A DNA stretch of 64,000 bases from Saccharothrix sp. HUAS TT1 (GCF_040744945.1 NZ_CP160453.1:7254001-7318000), one strand, 5' to 3'. Counted from the stretch's first letter, positions 27,097 through 46,444 are shown. Notes: a model not told the origin generated them from the letters alone. Numbers and translations are program-made.

Positions 27097-27819
27097 TCAG
27101 CAGTCGCAGTCGGCGTCCGCGTGGCCGTGGGTCGGGGCGGTCGCCACCGACAGCGGCTCGGCCGTGACCGGGCGGACCGCGCGGCCGATGACCATGGCCT
27201 CGATGAACTCCCAGGCGCCGGGCATCTTGGTCTCCTGGAGGTCGGCGATCTCCAGCGACGAGTTCTGCAGCGTCTGCACGGTGGGCCGGTTGCAGTGGCA
27301 CTCGTTGCCGAACCAGTACCAGCCCTTCTGGATGATGTCCTGCTTGCGGGCGACCCGCGGGTCCTTGTTCCGGACGTGCTCCAGGAACAGGTACTGCCCG
27401 CCCGGCTTGAGGACGCGCTCGATCTCCCGCAGCGCGGGCGTCGGGTCCGGCACGGTGCACAGGATCATCGCCGCCGCGACCGTGTCGAAGTAGCCGTCCG
27501 GGTAGGGCAGCTTCTCCGCGCCGGCCACCACGAGCTGGATGCGCCGCGGGTCGTTGCGGGTCTTCTCCTCCAGCTTGGACACCATGTGCGAGTAGGGCTC
27601 GGTGAGGATCAGCTCGTCGACGGTGTCCGGGTAGTGGGGCAGGTTCAGGCCCGTGCCGGTGCCGAGCTCGATGGTCCGGCCGTACGCGGGCTTGAGGAAC
27701 TCCGCGCGCTTCTCCGACAGGCCGTGCCCCTCCACCCTCGCCAGGAACTTGTCGTACATCCCGGCGAAGACGTACTTCCCCCAGGTGGCGTCGTAAGCCT
27801 TCTTCAGAAGGTTTGCCAT
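27097..27819 (-). CDS. SAM-dependent methyltransferase, METTL7/thiol-methyltransferase-like
   Basis: A 240-residue class I methyltransferase. SAM motif I is TIELGTGTGLNLPHY (about 49-63). Later blocks are AEKLPYPDGYFDTVAAAMIL-C-T-V-P-D-P and LKPGGQYLFLEHVR, followed by W-x-W-F-G-N-E-C-H-C-N-R. The E-H-V and G-x-x-C-x-x-x-R region resembles METTL7 alkyl-thiol methyltransferases and related UbiE-like enzymes. The C-terminal tail, HGHADADCDC, is unusual and could bind a soft metal. ATG 27819 is preferred to 27837. MerR-type promoter A2 lies 230 bases upstream, leaving a long leader. The acceptor may be the locus's sulfur-containing product, but this is unproven. Confidence 0.75.
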   Translation of the reverse strand: MANLLKKAYDATWGKYVFAGMYDKFLARVEGHGLSEKRAEFLKPAYGRTIELGTGTGLNLPHYPDTVDELILTEPYSHMVSKLEEKTRNDPRRIQLVVAGAEKLPYPDGYFDTVAAAMILCTVPDPTPALREIERVLKPGGQYLFLEHVRNKDPRVARKQDIIQKGWYWFGNECHCNRPTVQTLQNSSLEIADLQETKMPGAWEFIEAMVIGRAVRPVTAEPLSVATAPTHGHADADCDC

Positions 27820-27884
27820 GGCCAGCCAGCCCTCCAAGCTGTGACGAGGCGCAGTCCCCCAGTGAACGGGCGCGCGGGTTCGCG

Positions 27885-27906
27885 TCCGTCCGGTGAGCCG
27901 GACGGA
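27885..27906. promoter_or_regulatory. Leader hairpin before the methyltransferase gene
   Basis: TCCGTCCGG (27885-27893) and CCGGACGGA (27898-27906) form a perfect 9-bp stem with a TGAG loop. It sits within the 220-base leader between promoter A2 and the methyltransferase start. Its role (attenuator, stability element or nothing) is unknown. Confidence 0.4.
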
Positions 27907-28049
27907 TGAGTCCTGTGTGGTCTGACCCGCAGGTGGCGGGTTCCGCGGTGGTCCGCCGAACGTCCACCTGAGGCTGTGACGGGCCCCCGGTCGCGACGGG
28001 GAACCCGGTTGGTGCGCTTCGTGGTGATCCGGGGTCGATTGCTGGTCGT

Positions 28050-28080
28050 AGTCTCGTAGTTGAACCCGGCTTCAAGTCAA
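28050..28080 (-). promoter_or_regulatory. MerR-type promoter A2 (methyltransferase)
   Basis: Read on the minus strand: TTGACT (28080-28075), 19-bp spacer with TTGAA..TTCAA dyad halves, GAGACT (28055-28050). It is nearly identical to A1 and A3 and points toward the methyltransferase. The divergent APC permease start is 312 bases away. Confidence 0.75.
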
Positions 28081-28391
28081 CCCCCGCGCACCGCCGTGCC
28101 CCCGACCCGCCGGTGTCACCCTGTTGGAGCAACGCCGGATAACGATCGGCGCTCTTTCGCTACGAACTCATCACAGGTGCGGCCGAACCGGTGAGTCCTG
28201 TGCCACAACATTGCGGCGAGCGTGTGGCACGCCCTACGTTCGCTGCGCCAACGGAACCAGTCGCGGGTTCCGGCCACTGTGGACGCCCACGGCGTCCTCG
28301 GCGGCGGGTGGCGAATCGCACTCGTGGGACATCCGGGGTCCTCATGGCCGTCAACCGGCCCGATTTGTCGCGCCGCGCACGAGGAGGTCCC

Positions 28392-30104
28392 GTGTCCCGA
28401 ACGCACGAAGGTTCGTTAGCAGGCAGCACGACCGCTGGTCGACCGAGGGGCGGGGCCGGCGACGACGACGTGTTCCCCGGCCGCAGCCTGCTCCCCGTGA
28501 CCGCGTCCTGGTGGACGTCCATCCTGGTCGCGGTCGGCGCGTCGCTCATGATCGCCGTGTCGATGGCGGAGATGGCGGCGGAGATCGGCAACGCGTCCAT
28601 CTGGGTCTGGATCGCCACCGCGGTCGTCGGCGCGCTGCAGTGCCTGCTGATCGCCGAGCTGGCGTCGCGCTTCACCGGGCGCGCGGGCGGCACGGCGCAG
28701 TTCGCGTACCGCGCCACCAGCAAGGGGTCGCCGACGCTGGGCGCGCTGTCGTCCTGGGCGTACTGGTTCGCCTGGACCCCGGGCATCGCGGTCAACCTGA
28801 TCCTGGCCGCGACGTACCTCAAGTCGCTGTTCTGGCCCAGCGGCAACGTGATCCTGCTGGCGGTGCTCATCGGCATCGCCCTGTACTTCGTCACCGCGCT
28901 CGGGTTGCGGCTGTCCACGATGGTCAACGCGGCGCTGGCCGTGGTGGCGCTCGGCGTCGTGCTGGTCGTGGTCCTGACGCCGGTGTTCCACCCGGATTCC
29001 TTCGACGTCGCAAGGGTTCTGCCGACGCAGCTGCCCGAGGACGCGCCGACCGGCGGCTGGGGCGTGGTCGGGATCATCCTGAAGTGGACGTTCATCGCGA
29101 CGTGGGCGGCCTATGCGGCCGAGATGGCCTCGACGGTGTGCGCGGAGATCAAGCGCCCGGAGAAGTACATGAAGCGGGTCATGTCGATCTCGGCGGGCAT
29201 CGCGATCGTCGCGTTCACGCTGGTGCCGGTCTCGATGTTCGGCGTCGTGGGCGTGGAGGGCCTGCAGCGCGACCCGTTCACGGTCTTCGCCGAGATCGGC
29301 GGGATCACCTTCGGCCCGGCGGGCGAGTACGTCGTCGGGCTCGGCCTGGCCGCGGTCCTCGTGCTGGGCGCGGAGATCTTCATCATCGGCTCGTCGCGGA
29401 CGATCCACCAGATGGCGCAGGACGGGCACCTGCCGAAGCTGTTCGGCAAGATGAACAAGCGGGGCGCGCCGGTCGGCTCGATCATGGGCGACGCCGCCGT
29501 CATCATGATCATGCTGGTGGTGTTCGGCACCGAGGTCGTCAGCGTGGTGGCCGCGGCGACGTTCGGCTACCTGGTGGTGTTCGTCCTGCTGCCGATCGCC
29601 TACCTCACGCTGCGCCGCTACCGGCGCGACGACGACGGCGGCTTCCGCCTCGGCAGGGCGTTCGCCGGGGTGGCCGTGTGCCTCTTCCTGTTCAACGCCG
29701 CGCTGCTCGTCTTCGGCGGCCTGCAGTGGGGGGTCGAGGTGATCGTCGTCGGGCTGGGCGTCACCCTGGCGGTGATCCCGATCTCGTACTTCACCCGGCG
29801 GTCACGGGCTCGCGCGGCGGTCCGCGCCGGCGCTCGGACTGATCCCGCGACGGGGCGCCCCGGCCGGGGCGCCCCGTCGCGCGGGCGGGTCAGCCGGCGA
29901 CCGGGACCGGGGGCCGCCACACGCCGGGCTCGGGGTTCGGGCAGTCCGCGCTGGGCAGTTGGCCGACCATCGCCGAGAGCTCGGACTTCAGCGCCGCCAA
30001 GCGCTTCATCTCGTTGTCGATCTCCTCCATGCGCTCCCGCAGCAGCACCGCCGCGTCGCCGCAGGGGCACGTGCCCGTGTCGCGGATCGACAGCAGGTCG
30101 TTGA
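28392..30104 (+). CDS. APC-superfamily amino acid permease
   Basis: The open frame is 570 residues. About 12 hydrophobic segments begin with WWTSILVAVGASLMIAVSMA, and the usual W-A-Y-W-F-A-W and E-I-K-R-P-E-K-Y loop of amino acid/polyamine permeases is present. GTG 28392 has a strong GAGGAGG site five bases upstream; an ATG at 28344 is possible. The membrane part ends near I-S-Y-F-T-R-R-S (about 29810). After that the frame runs on about 95 low-complexity Arg/Pro/Ala residues through a strong terminator and across the opposing MerR gene. A TGA one frame away, just before the terminator, suggests the original end was near 29840. The substrate is unknown. Confidence 0.8.
   Translation: MSRTHEGSLAGSTTAGRPRGGAGDDDVFPGRSLLPVTASWWTSILVAVGASLMIAVSMAEMAAEIGNASIWVWIATAVVGALQCLLIAELASRFTGRAGGTAQFAYRATSKGSPTLGALSSWAYWFAWTPGIAVNLILAATYLKSLFWPSGNVILLAVLIGIALYFVTALGLRLSTMVNAALAVVALGVVLVVVLTPVFHPDSFDVARVLPTQLPEDAPTGGWGVVGIILKWTFIATWAAYAAEMASTVCAEIKRPEKYMKRVMSISAGIAIVAFTLVPVSMFGVVGVEGLQRDPFTVFAEIGGITFGPAGEYVVGLGLAAVLVLGAEIFIIGSSRTIHQMAQDGHLPKLFGKMNKRGAPVGSIMGDAAVIMIMLVVFGTEVVSVVAAATFGYLVVFVLLPIAYLTLRRYRRDDDGGFRLGRAFAGVAVCLFLFNAALLVFGGLQWGVEVIVVGLGVTLAVIPISYFTRRSRARAAVRAGARTDPATGRPGRGAPSRGRVSRRPGPGAATRRARGSGSPRWAVGRPSPRARTSAPPSASSRCRSPPCAPAAAPPRRRRGTCPCRGSTAGR
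29846..29881. terminator. Bidirectional terminator-like perfect palindrome
   Basis: A perfect 36-bp inverted repeat, each arm beginning CGCGACGGGGCGCCCCGG, lies between the permease and the convergent MerR gene. It would form a very stable GC stem on either strand. There is no T-tract, as is common in actinomycetes. Confidence 0.75.
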
Positions 30105-30306
30105 TCTCGCGCAGCCGCAGCCCCAGGCGCTGCGCGCCCTGGATGAAGTGGAGCCGGTCGACGGCGTCGTCGCCGTACCGCCGGTAACCGGCCTCGGTGC
30201 GCGGCGGTTCCGGCAGGAGCCCGACGCGTTCGTAGTACCGGATGCTGTCACTCGGAACCCCGGTGCGCCGGGATAAGCCCGCAACCGTCATCTGCCCAGA
30301 TTCCAT
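29890..30306 (-). CDS. MerR-family metal-type regulator (ZntR/CadR-like)
   Basis: A 138-residue MerR protein of metal-sensor length. The HTH is MTVAGLSRRTGVPSDSIRYY, followed by G-L-L-P-E-P-P-R-T-E-A-G-Y-R-R-Y. A dimer helix leads to the metal-binding loop. Cysteines are placed as T-C-P-C-G-D near residue 80 and S-A-D-C-P-N near 124, close to the positions used by ZntR/MerR-type sensors. It should sense a soft or divalent metal. It is divergent from the YnfA-like gene (169-base gap), the likely target. A start at 30291 is also possible. Its 3' end faces the permease terminator. Confidence 0.82.
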   Translation of the reverse strand: MESGQMTVAGLSRRTGVPSDSIRYYERVGLLPEPPRTEAGYRRYGDDAVDRLHFIQGAQRLGLRLREINDLLSIRDTGTCPCGDAAVLLRERMEEIDNEMKRLAALKSELSAMVGQLPSADCPNPEPGVWRPPVPVAG

Positions 30307-30474
30307 GTGCCCTATCCTACTCCGCGGTGTGGTCGCTGAAAATCGCGGGAAAGCGCCGGATTCGATTCACGCCATTTCCGGAATAATTGACCGCTATCCG
30401 GTCCGATAACGCTCAACGGCATTCCGAACACGGGGAGTGCCCGGCTGTGACTGGACGTGACCTATCATGGCCGC

Positions 30475-30876
30475 ATGCCCCTCAAGTCCGTGATCCTGTT
30501 CGCGCTGGCCGCGCTCGCCGAGATCGGCGGCACGTGGCTGATCTGGCAGGGTCTGCGGGAGCACCGCGGCCTGCTGTGGTTGGCGGGCGGGGTGGTCGTC
30601 CTCGGCTTGTACGGCTTCACGGCCGCGCTGCAACCGGACCCGAACTTCGGCCGCGTCCTGGCCGCCTACGGTGGCGTGTTCATCCTCGGCGCGCTGATCT
30701 GGGGCGTGGTGGTGGACAAGTTCCGCCCGGACCGCTGGGACCTGGTCGGCGTCGGCATCTGCCTGGTCGGCGTGCTGGTGATCATGTACGGGCCGAACCG
30801 GTCGACGGCCGAGGCCCGGGGCGCGGAGCCGCCGCCCGCCGCGGCCGACTCGCTCGTGGACACCTGCTGCCACTGA
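30475..30876 (+). CDS. YnfA-family small membrane protein with Cys tail
   Basis: A 133-residue protein with four predicted membrane helices: [20 protein letters not shown], then [18 protein letters not shown], then [12 protein letters not shown], then [14 protein letters not shown]. This is the UPF0060/YnfA fold, about 108 residues in most bacteria and related to small multidrug-resistance transporters. The extra 25-residue tail ends D-T-C-C-H, an unusual possible metal ligand. ATG 30475 lies right after a TATCAT -10-like element, so the mRNA may be nearly leaderless. Divergence from a metal-type MerR gene suggests metal or cation efflux; this is inference. Confidence 0.8.
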   Translation: MPLKSVILFALAALAEIGGTWLIWQGLREHRGLLWLAGGVVVLGLYGFTAALQPDPNFGRVLAAYGGVFILGALIWGVVVDKFRPDRWDLVGVGICLVGVLVIMYGPNRSTAEARGAEPPPAAADSLVDTCCH

Positions 30877-30880
30877 CCGG

Positions 30881-42204
<11,324 letters not shown>

Positions 42205-42277
42205 GGTGTCCCCTCGTCTTGCGGGTGCGCGTCGGAGCCGTCGCGAGGTGGGCTGCGGGTGGTGCCGGTGAGGCGGG

Positions 42278-42511
42278 TCAGGCCGGGTCGCCCCGCGGGG
42301 GCAGGTCCCTGACCACGGCCGGGTCCGCCGGGACCCGGCCGACCTCCGAGGCGCCGCCCGGCGACCCCAGCTCCGCGAAGAAGTCGGCGTTGGCCTTGGT
42401 GTAGTGCGCCCACTGCTCGGGCACGTCGTCCTCGTAGTGGGTGGCCTCGACCGGGCAGACCGGCTCGCACGCGCCGGAGTCGACGCAGGGTTCCGCGATC
42501 ACGTGAGTCAC
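42278..42511 (-). CDS. Miniature FdxA-like ferredoxin with three cysteines
   Basis: A 77-residue protein. It joins the N-terminus of 7Fe FdxA-type ferredoxins (MTHVIAEPCVD) directly to their second cluster region (SGACEPVCPVEATHYEDD) and the usual C-terminal Y-T-K-A-N-A-D-F-F-A-E-L-G-S-P-G-G-A. About 30 residues including the first cluster are missing, as if the two C-V-D repeats had recombined. The second cysteine of C-x2-C-x2-C-x3-C-P is Ser, leaving C-x5-C-x3-C-P. It could hold a [3Fe-4S] cluster, or a [4Fe-4S] with a Ser ligand. GTG 42511 has AGGAGGAG at good spacing. First gene of the NRPS-PKS operon, 23 bases after promoter A3's likely start point. Confidence 0.8.
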   Translation of the reverse strand: MTHVIAEPCVDSGACEPVCPVEATHYEDDVPEQWAHYTKANADFFAELGSPGGASEVGRVPADPAVVRDLPPRGDPA

Positions 42512-42540
42512 CGATCTCCTCCTCACACGGTGGCGCGGCC

Positions 42541-42571
42541 AGTCTCGGAGTTGAACTCGGCTTCAAGTCAA
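42541..42571 (-). promoter_or_regulatory. MerR-type promoter A3 (ferredoxin-NRPS-PKS operon)
   Basis: Minus strand: TTGACT (42571-42566), a 19-bp spacer with TTGAA/TTCAA dyad, GAGACT (42546-42541). Same sequence elements and spacing as A1 and A2. It is back-to-back with promoter B2, with 16 bases between the two -35 hexamers. Confidence 0.78.
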
Positions 42572-42587
42572 GCTCGGGGAACGGGGC

Positions 42588-42619
42588 TTGACCTTGGAGT
42601 GCGGTCCAACCCATACCGT
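42588..42619 (+). promoter_or_regulatory. MerR-type promoter B2 (P-type ATPase)
   Basis: TTGACC (42588-42593), a 20-bp spacer holding the dyad TTGGA-N6-TCCAA (42594-42609), then TACCGT (42614-42619). The layout is that of CueR/ZntR-type metal-activated promoters. It drives the P-type ATPase gene starting at 42668. Confidence 0.75.
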
Positions 42620-42667
42620 CTGTCCCGCTAGGTGGTCTTCCCTATGCGAACAGGCGGGTGACCTGCA

Positions 42668-45112
42668 GTGACCACACAACCTCCGACCAGCGGGGCGGAC
42701 GCTCCGGCTGAGGACGGCCTGGAGGTGCGGCGGTACCGCGTCCTCGCGGGCTGCGTCGAGTGCGCCAGCGACCTCACGCCGTTGCGGCGGGTCGAGGGCG
42801 TCCGCGACGTCAGGATGCTCTCCGCGTCCGGCGTGCTCGCCGTCCAAGCCCCCAAGACGCTCAGCGACACCGTGCTGCTGCGCACCGCCGCCGCCTCCGG
42901 CCTGACCCTGGAGCCGGAGAAGCCCGCGGTCGTGGACGAAGCACCGCAGAAGAAGGCGCGCTGGTGGCTGCGCCCCGAGATGGTCCTGCTGGGCATCGCG
43001 GCGCTGTTCATGGTCGCCGCCGACATCGTCACCCGGCGCGCGCCGGAGTCCGCCCTGGCCAACGGGCTGGCGATGGTCTCGATCGCGTTCGGCATCATCT
43101 ACCCCGGCCGCAACGCCCTGACGATGCTGCGCAACAAGCGGTTCACGATCAACGTGCTGCTGGTCGTGGCGGTCATCGGCGCGATACCGCTCGGCAAGTT
43201 CGTCGAGGCCGCCTGCGTCGTGGTGATCTTCTCCCTCGGCATCATCCTGGAGACGTTCGTCGCCGACCGCGCCCGCAAGTCCATCCAGAAGCTGATGGAC
43301 CTGGCGCCGCGCCGGGCCGAGCGGTTCACCTTCGGCGGCGCCGTGGAGACCGTGCCGGTCGAGGAGCTGGAGGTCGGCGACCTGGTGCTGGTGCGCCCCG
43401 GCGCCCGGCTGCCCACCGACGGCGAGGTCACCCAGGGCGCGTCCTGGGTCGACACCTCCGCCATCACCGGCGAGTCGATGCCGGTCGAGGTCGTGCCCGG
43501 CGAGGCCGTCTACGGCGGCACCCTCAACGGCGACGGCGCGCTGCGCGTCGAGGTCGCCAAGCGCTACCAGGACACCGTGCTGGCCAGGGTCATCCGCGAG
43601 GTGGAGGAGGCGCAGCAGAACCGCGGCCGCGCCCAGCGGTTCGCCGACCGGTTCGGCGCGATCTACACCCCGGCGATGATCGGCGTCGCGGTCCTCATGG
43701 TCGCCCTCGGGCCGCTGCTGTTCGACCTGACCTTCGCCGAGGCGTTCTACCGGGCGCTGGTCGTGCTGATCGTGTCCTGCTCCTGCGCGCTCGTGCTGTC
43801 CGTGCCGGTGAGCGTGGTGTCCGCGGTGGCGCGCGCCGCGCGCGACGGCGTGCTGATCAAGGGCGGCGCGTACCTGGAGGAACTGGGCCGGCTCAAGGCG
43901 GTGGCGTTCGACAAGACCGGCACCCTCACCCTCGGGCGGCCCGCGCTGGTGGCCGTGCACACGCTGGACGGCGACGACGACGGCGAGCTGCTGCGCCTGG
44001 CCGCTGCGGTCGAGGCCGCCGCGACCCACCCGATCGCCGAGGCGATCGTCCACGCCGCCCGTGACCGCGACGTCGAGGTCCGGCCCGCGGCCGACGTGAC
44101 GATCGTGGCGGGCCAGGGGGCGGAGGCGACCGTCGACGGCCGCCGGATCGCCGTCGGCCGCGTCGCGGACTACAGCCGGGACCCGTCGGCCGCCGCCGCG
44201 CTGGCCGAGATCGAGCGGGCGGGCGCCACCCCGGTCGCCGTCACCGCCGACGGCGCCCTGATCGGCCTGCTGGGCGTGGCCGACGAGCTGCGCCCCGAGG
44301 CGAAGGCCGCCATCACCGAGCTGCGCTCGCTCGGCGTCGCCCACACCACGATGCTCACCGGCGACCGCGAGCGCGTCGCCCGGTCGATCGCCGACCAGCT
44401 CGGCATCGAGAGCGTCCGCGCGCAGCTGATGCCCGCCGACAAGAGCGCCGCGATCACCGCGCTGCGGGCGGAGCACGGCACCGTCGCCATGGTCGGCGAC
44501 GGCGTCAACGACGCGCCCGCCCTCGCCACGTCGAACGTCGCGGTGGTCATGGGCGCGGCGGGCACGGACGTGGCCATGGAGACCGCCGACGTCGCGCTGA
44601 TGTCCGACGACCTGACCAAGCTGCCCTACACCGTGCGGCTGGCGCGGCGGGCGAACCGGATCATCGCGCAGAACGTCGCGGTGTCGCTCACCGTCATCGC
44701 GGGCCTCGTCGTCGCCGCCCTGATCGGCGCGTTCAACCTCACCCAGGGCGTCCTGATCAACGAAGCCTTCGCCCTGGTCATCATCGCCAACGGCCTCCGC
44801 CTGCTGCGCGGCGGCAAGAAGGAGAGGACAACCGTGACGGCTCCCACCAAGGCCCGCGTCGCCCACTCGGCGACGTTGCCGAAGCCCGCGTTCGCACTGC
44901 CGGTGGTCGAGGCGGTGTCCGCCGGTGGCGGCGGCTGCGGCGACGACTGCGGTTGCGGCTCCAAGGCCGAGGTCGAGGTCCCGGAGCCCGCGCCGAAGAT
45001 CATCCCGCTGGCGCGGCCCGCGGCCTCCGGCGGCTGCGGGGACGACTGCGGCTGCGGCTCCTCCGGCGAGGCGGTCCAGCAGGTCGACCTCGGGCGGCGC
45101 GGCAGCGACTGA
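42668..45112 (+). CDS. P1B-type heavy-metal ATPase with CSC motif and Cys-rich tail
   Basis: 814 residues. The N-terminal HMA-like domain has LAGCVECASD (Cys-x2-Cys near 28-31). Eight membrane segments, A-domain TGESMPVE, P-domain FDKTGTLTLG (Asp near 415), H-P (A-A-T-H-P-I) and MVGDGVNDAPAL are all present. The transport-site motif in TM6 is S-C-S-C-A-L where most P1B pumps have C-P-C. The rest of that helix (VLSVPVSVVSAVARAARDGV) looks Zn/Cd (P1B-2)-like. The tail carries two copies of GGCGDDCGCGS-like Cys clusters. It should expel a soft metal. Near 44834 an in-frame GTG with an AAGGAGAGG site could also yield the tail as a separate 92-residue peptide. Confidence 0.9.
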   Translation: MTTQPPTSGADAPAEDGLEVRRYRVLAGCVECASDLTPLRRVEGVRDVRMLSASGVLAVQAPKTLSDTVLLRTAAASGLTLEPEKPAVVDEAPQKKARWWLRPEMVLLGIAALFMVAADIVTRRAPESALANGLAMVSIAFGIIYPGRNALTMLRNKRFTINVLLVVAVIGAIPLGKFVEAACVVVIFSLGIILETFVADRARKSIQKLMDLAPRRAERFTFGGAVETVPVEELEVGDLVLVRPGARLPTDGEVTQGASWVDTSAITGESMPVEVVPGEAVYGGTLNGDGALRVEVAKRYQDTVLARVIREVEEAQQNRGRAQRFADRFGAIYTPAMIGVAVLMVALGPLLFDLTFAEAFYRALVVLIVSCSCALVLSVPVSVVSAVARAARDGVLIKGGAYLEELGRLKAVAFDKTGTLTLGRPALVAVHTLDGDDDGELLRLAAAVEAAATHPIAEAIVHAARDRDVEVRPAADVTIVAGQGAEATVDGRRIAVGRVADYSRDPSAAAALAEIERAGATPVAVTADGALIGLLGVADELRPEAKAAITELRSLGVAHTTMLTGDRERVARSIADQLGIESVRAQLMPADKSAAITALRAEHGTVAMVGDGVNDAPALATSNVAVVMGAAGTDVAMETADVALMSDDLTKLPYTVRLARRANRIIAQNVAVSLTVIAGLVVAALIGAFNLTQGVLINEAFALVIIANGLRLLRGGKKERTTVTAPTKARVAHSATLPKPAFALPVVEAVSAGGGGCGDDCGCGSKAEVEVPEPAPKIIPLARPAASGGCGDDCGCGSSGEAVQQVDLGRRGSD

Positions 45113-45135
45113 CCCCGGCGCACCCGGCTCCGCTT

Positions 45136-45181
45136 GGCGGCGGTGTCACCCGGCCTCCCCCACCCGGGCGACACCGCCGCC
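45136..45181. terminator. Hairpin after the P-type ATPase gene
   Basis: GGCGGCGGTGTC (45136-45147) pairs with GACACCGCCGCC (45170-45181), and inner CCCGG/CCGGG can extend the stem. It lies between the ATPase stop and the AhpD-like gene, so it may terminate or attenuate transcription into the latter. Confidence 0.65.
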
Positions 45182-45207
45182 GTCCCATTCCCGATGATGG
45201 AGGAACG

Positions 45208-45633
45208 ATGCCCAAGCTCGACCCGTTCGCGGGCCCCGGCTTCGCCGCGATGAGCGCGCTGTCCAAGGCCGTCGAGGACGACGCCGAACTCGACCTCGGC
45301 CTGGTGGAGCTGATCAAGCTCCGCTGCTCGCAGGTCAACGGCTGCACCTACTGCGTCCGCACGCACGTCGAGAAGGCACTGCACGCGGGTGAGACCCAGG
45401 AGCGCGTGGACAACGTCGCCGAGTGGCGCACGCACACCGCGTTCACCGACCGGGAGCGCACGATCCTCGCCCTGGCCGAGTCCGTCACCCTCGTCGCCGA
45501 CACGCACGTCGACGAGGGGGTCCTCGACGCCGCCATCGCCGAGCTCGGCCCGGCGCTCACCCAGCAGGTCGTCTGGGTGGTCGCCGTGATCAACGCCTTC
45601 AACCGGCTGGCCATCAGCGCCCGCATCGACTAG
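45208..45633 (+). CDS. AhpD/carboxymuconolactone decarboxylase-like protein
   Basis: A 141-residue all-helical protein of the CMD/AhpD family. The redox motif N-G-C-T-Y-C-V-R-T-H (C-x2-C with following His) lies near residues 45-53, as in AhpD-type alkylhydroperoxidases that use the cysteine pair with a thiol partner. A GGAGGAACG site precedes ATG 45208. It follows the metal ATPase gene across a hairpin and is probably in the same stress regulon; it may handle peroxides or organic electrophiles. The physiological substrate is not predictable. Confidence 0.85.
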   Translation: MPKLDPFAGPGFAAMSALSKAVEDDAELDLGLVELIKLRCSQVNGCTYCVRTHVEKALHAGETQERVDNVAEWRTHTAFTDRERTILALAESVTLVADTHVDEGVLDAAIAELGPALTQQVVWVVAVINAFNRLAISARID

Positions 45634-45732
45634 CCGCCCACATCGACCGGCACCGGCCGCCGGGCGCCTCCCGACCGGGGCGCCCAGCGGCCTGAACAGC
45701 CCGGAAGGGCTCATCCCAACGGGTCATCGCGC

Positions 45733-45763
45733 TCGCCTCGGAGTCCGCTCCAAGGTTTATCGT
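45733..45763 (+). promoter_or_regulatory. MerR-type promoter B3 (small Cys-rich gene)
   Basis: TCGCCT (weak -35), a 19-bp spacer with dyad CGGAGTCCGCTCC, then TATCGT (45758-45763). The start point would fall at or next to the ATG at 45770, implying a leaderless mRNA. It shares CGCTCCAAGG with promoter B1. Confidence 0.55.
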
Positions 45764-45769
45764 GGACGC

Positions 45770-46189
45770 ATGACCAGTGACGCGAGCCGGACGGCGCGGC
45801 GGTCGAGCGAGTCGCGGGACCGCCGCGCGCCGACGCCGCTGCCCTCGGCGCGCCTGCTGGACCTCCAGCCGTCGGCCGGGGCCCCGATCGCCTGCTCCCT
45901 GACCGGCGACGAGCAGGGCGAGCGGATCGCGCAGTGGCGCGACCTGCTGGCCGGCGCCCGGTCCGAGGGCATCGCGGGCGGGCTCCGGTGGTGGCTGCCG
46001 AGCGCGCGGGCGGGGCAGGCGGCGGAGCTGGCCGCGGCGGAGCAGCGCTGCTGCGCCTTCTTCGACTTCAGCCTCCACCTGGCGGCGGGTGGGCTGGTCC
46101 TCGAAGCCCGCGCCCCCGAGCAGGCCGCGGACCTGTTCCACCAGGTGTTCGGCGCTCCGGCGGGCAGCGGTCCCACGCCCCTGCGCTGA
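45770..46189 (+). CDS. Conserved small Cys-rich protein of MerR-linked metal loci
   Basis: A 139-residue soluble protein. After a 30-residue Arg/Ser-rich N-terminus comes APIACSLTGDEQGERIAQW, then an L-R-W-W-L-P strand, then AAEQRCCAFFDFSLHLAAG. One Cys followed much later by a C-C-A-F-F pair is a pattern I recall in small actinobacterial proteins encoded next to mercury/cadmium MerR genes; the family has no clear function. The three cysteines could form a metal site. It follows MerR-type promoter B3 and precedes a MerR gene at 46445, supporting a metal-response role. Confidence 0.7.
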   Translation: MTSDASRTARRSSESRDRRAPTPLPSARLLDLQPSAGAPIACSLTGDEQGERIAQWRDLLAGARSEGIAGGLRWWLPSARAGQAAELAAAEQRCCAFFDFSLHLAAGGLVLEARAPEQAADLFHQVFGAPAGSGPTPLR

Positions 46190-46444
46190 CCGCCCGCGCG
46201 CGCCGTGGCCCCACCGGTCGACGCGGTGCCGCCACCCGGCTCAGCGGGTTCGGATCCCCGAACCCGCCGTTGGGCGGATCGTGGGCATCCTCGACAGGGC
46301 ATCTACCGTGCCGTAGGGGTCATCAGCGGTTCAAGCCGACTTCCGGTCCGCACTCCCGCCGTCCAAGATGCACCTCGCACCGACAGATCAACGCTGCCGA
46401 TCCGCGCGGCAGGGCTGCCGGGCGGACCGACCTGGGGGAAGTCC

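Noticed and set aside
24839..28132. A 1097-codon minus-strand open frame opposite the MFS gene and through the MerR and methyltransferase genes
   Set aside because: It is out of frame with real genes on both strands, of low-complexity composition and with no recognisable domain.
42512..42526. Ferredoxin start at GTG 42526 giving M-R-R-R-S
   Set aside because: Those codons are the AGGAGGAG ribosome-binding site; the start at 42511 gives the normal ferredoxin N-terminus.
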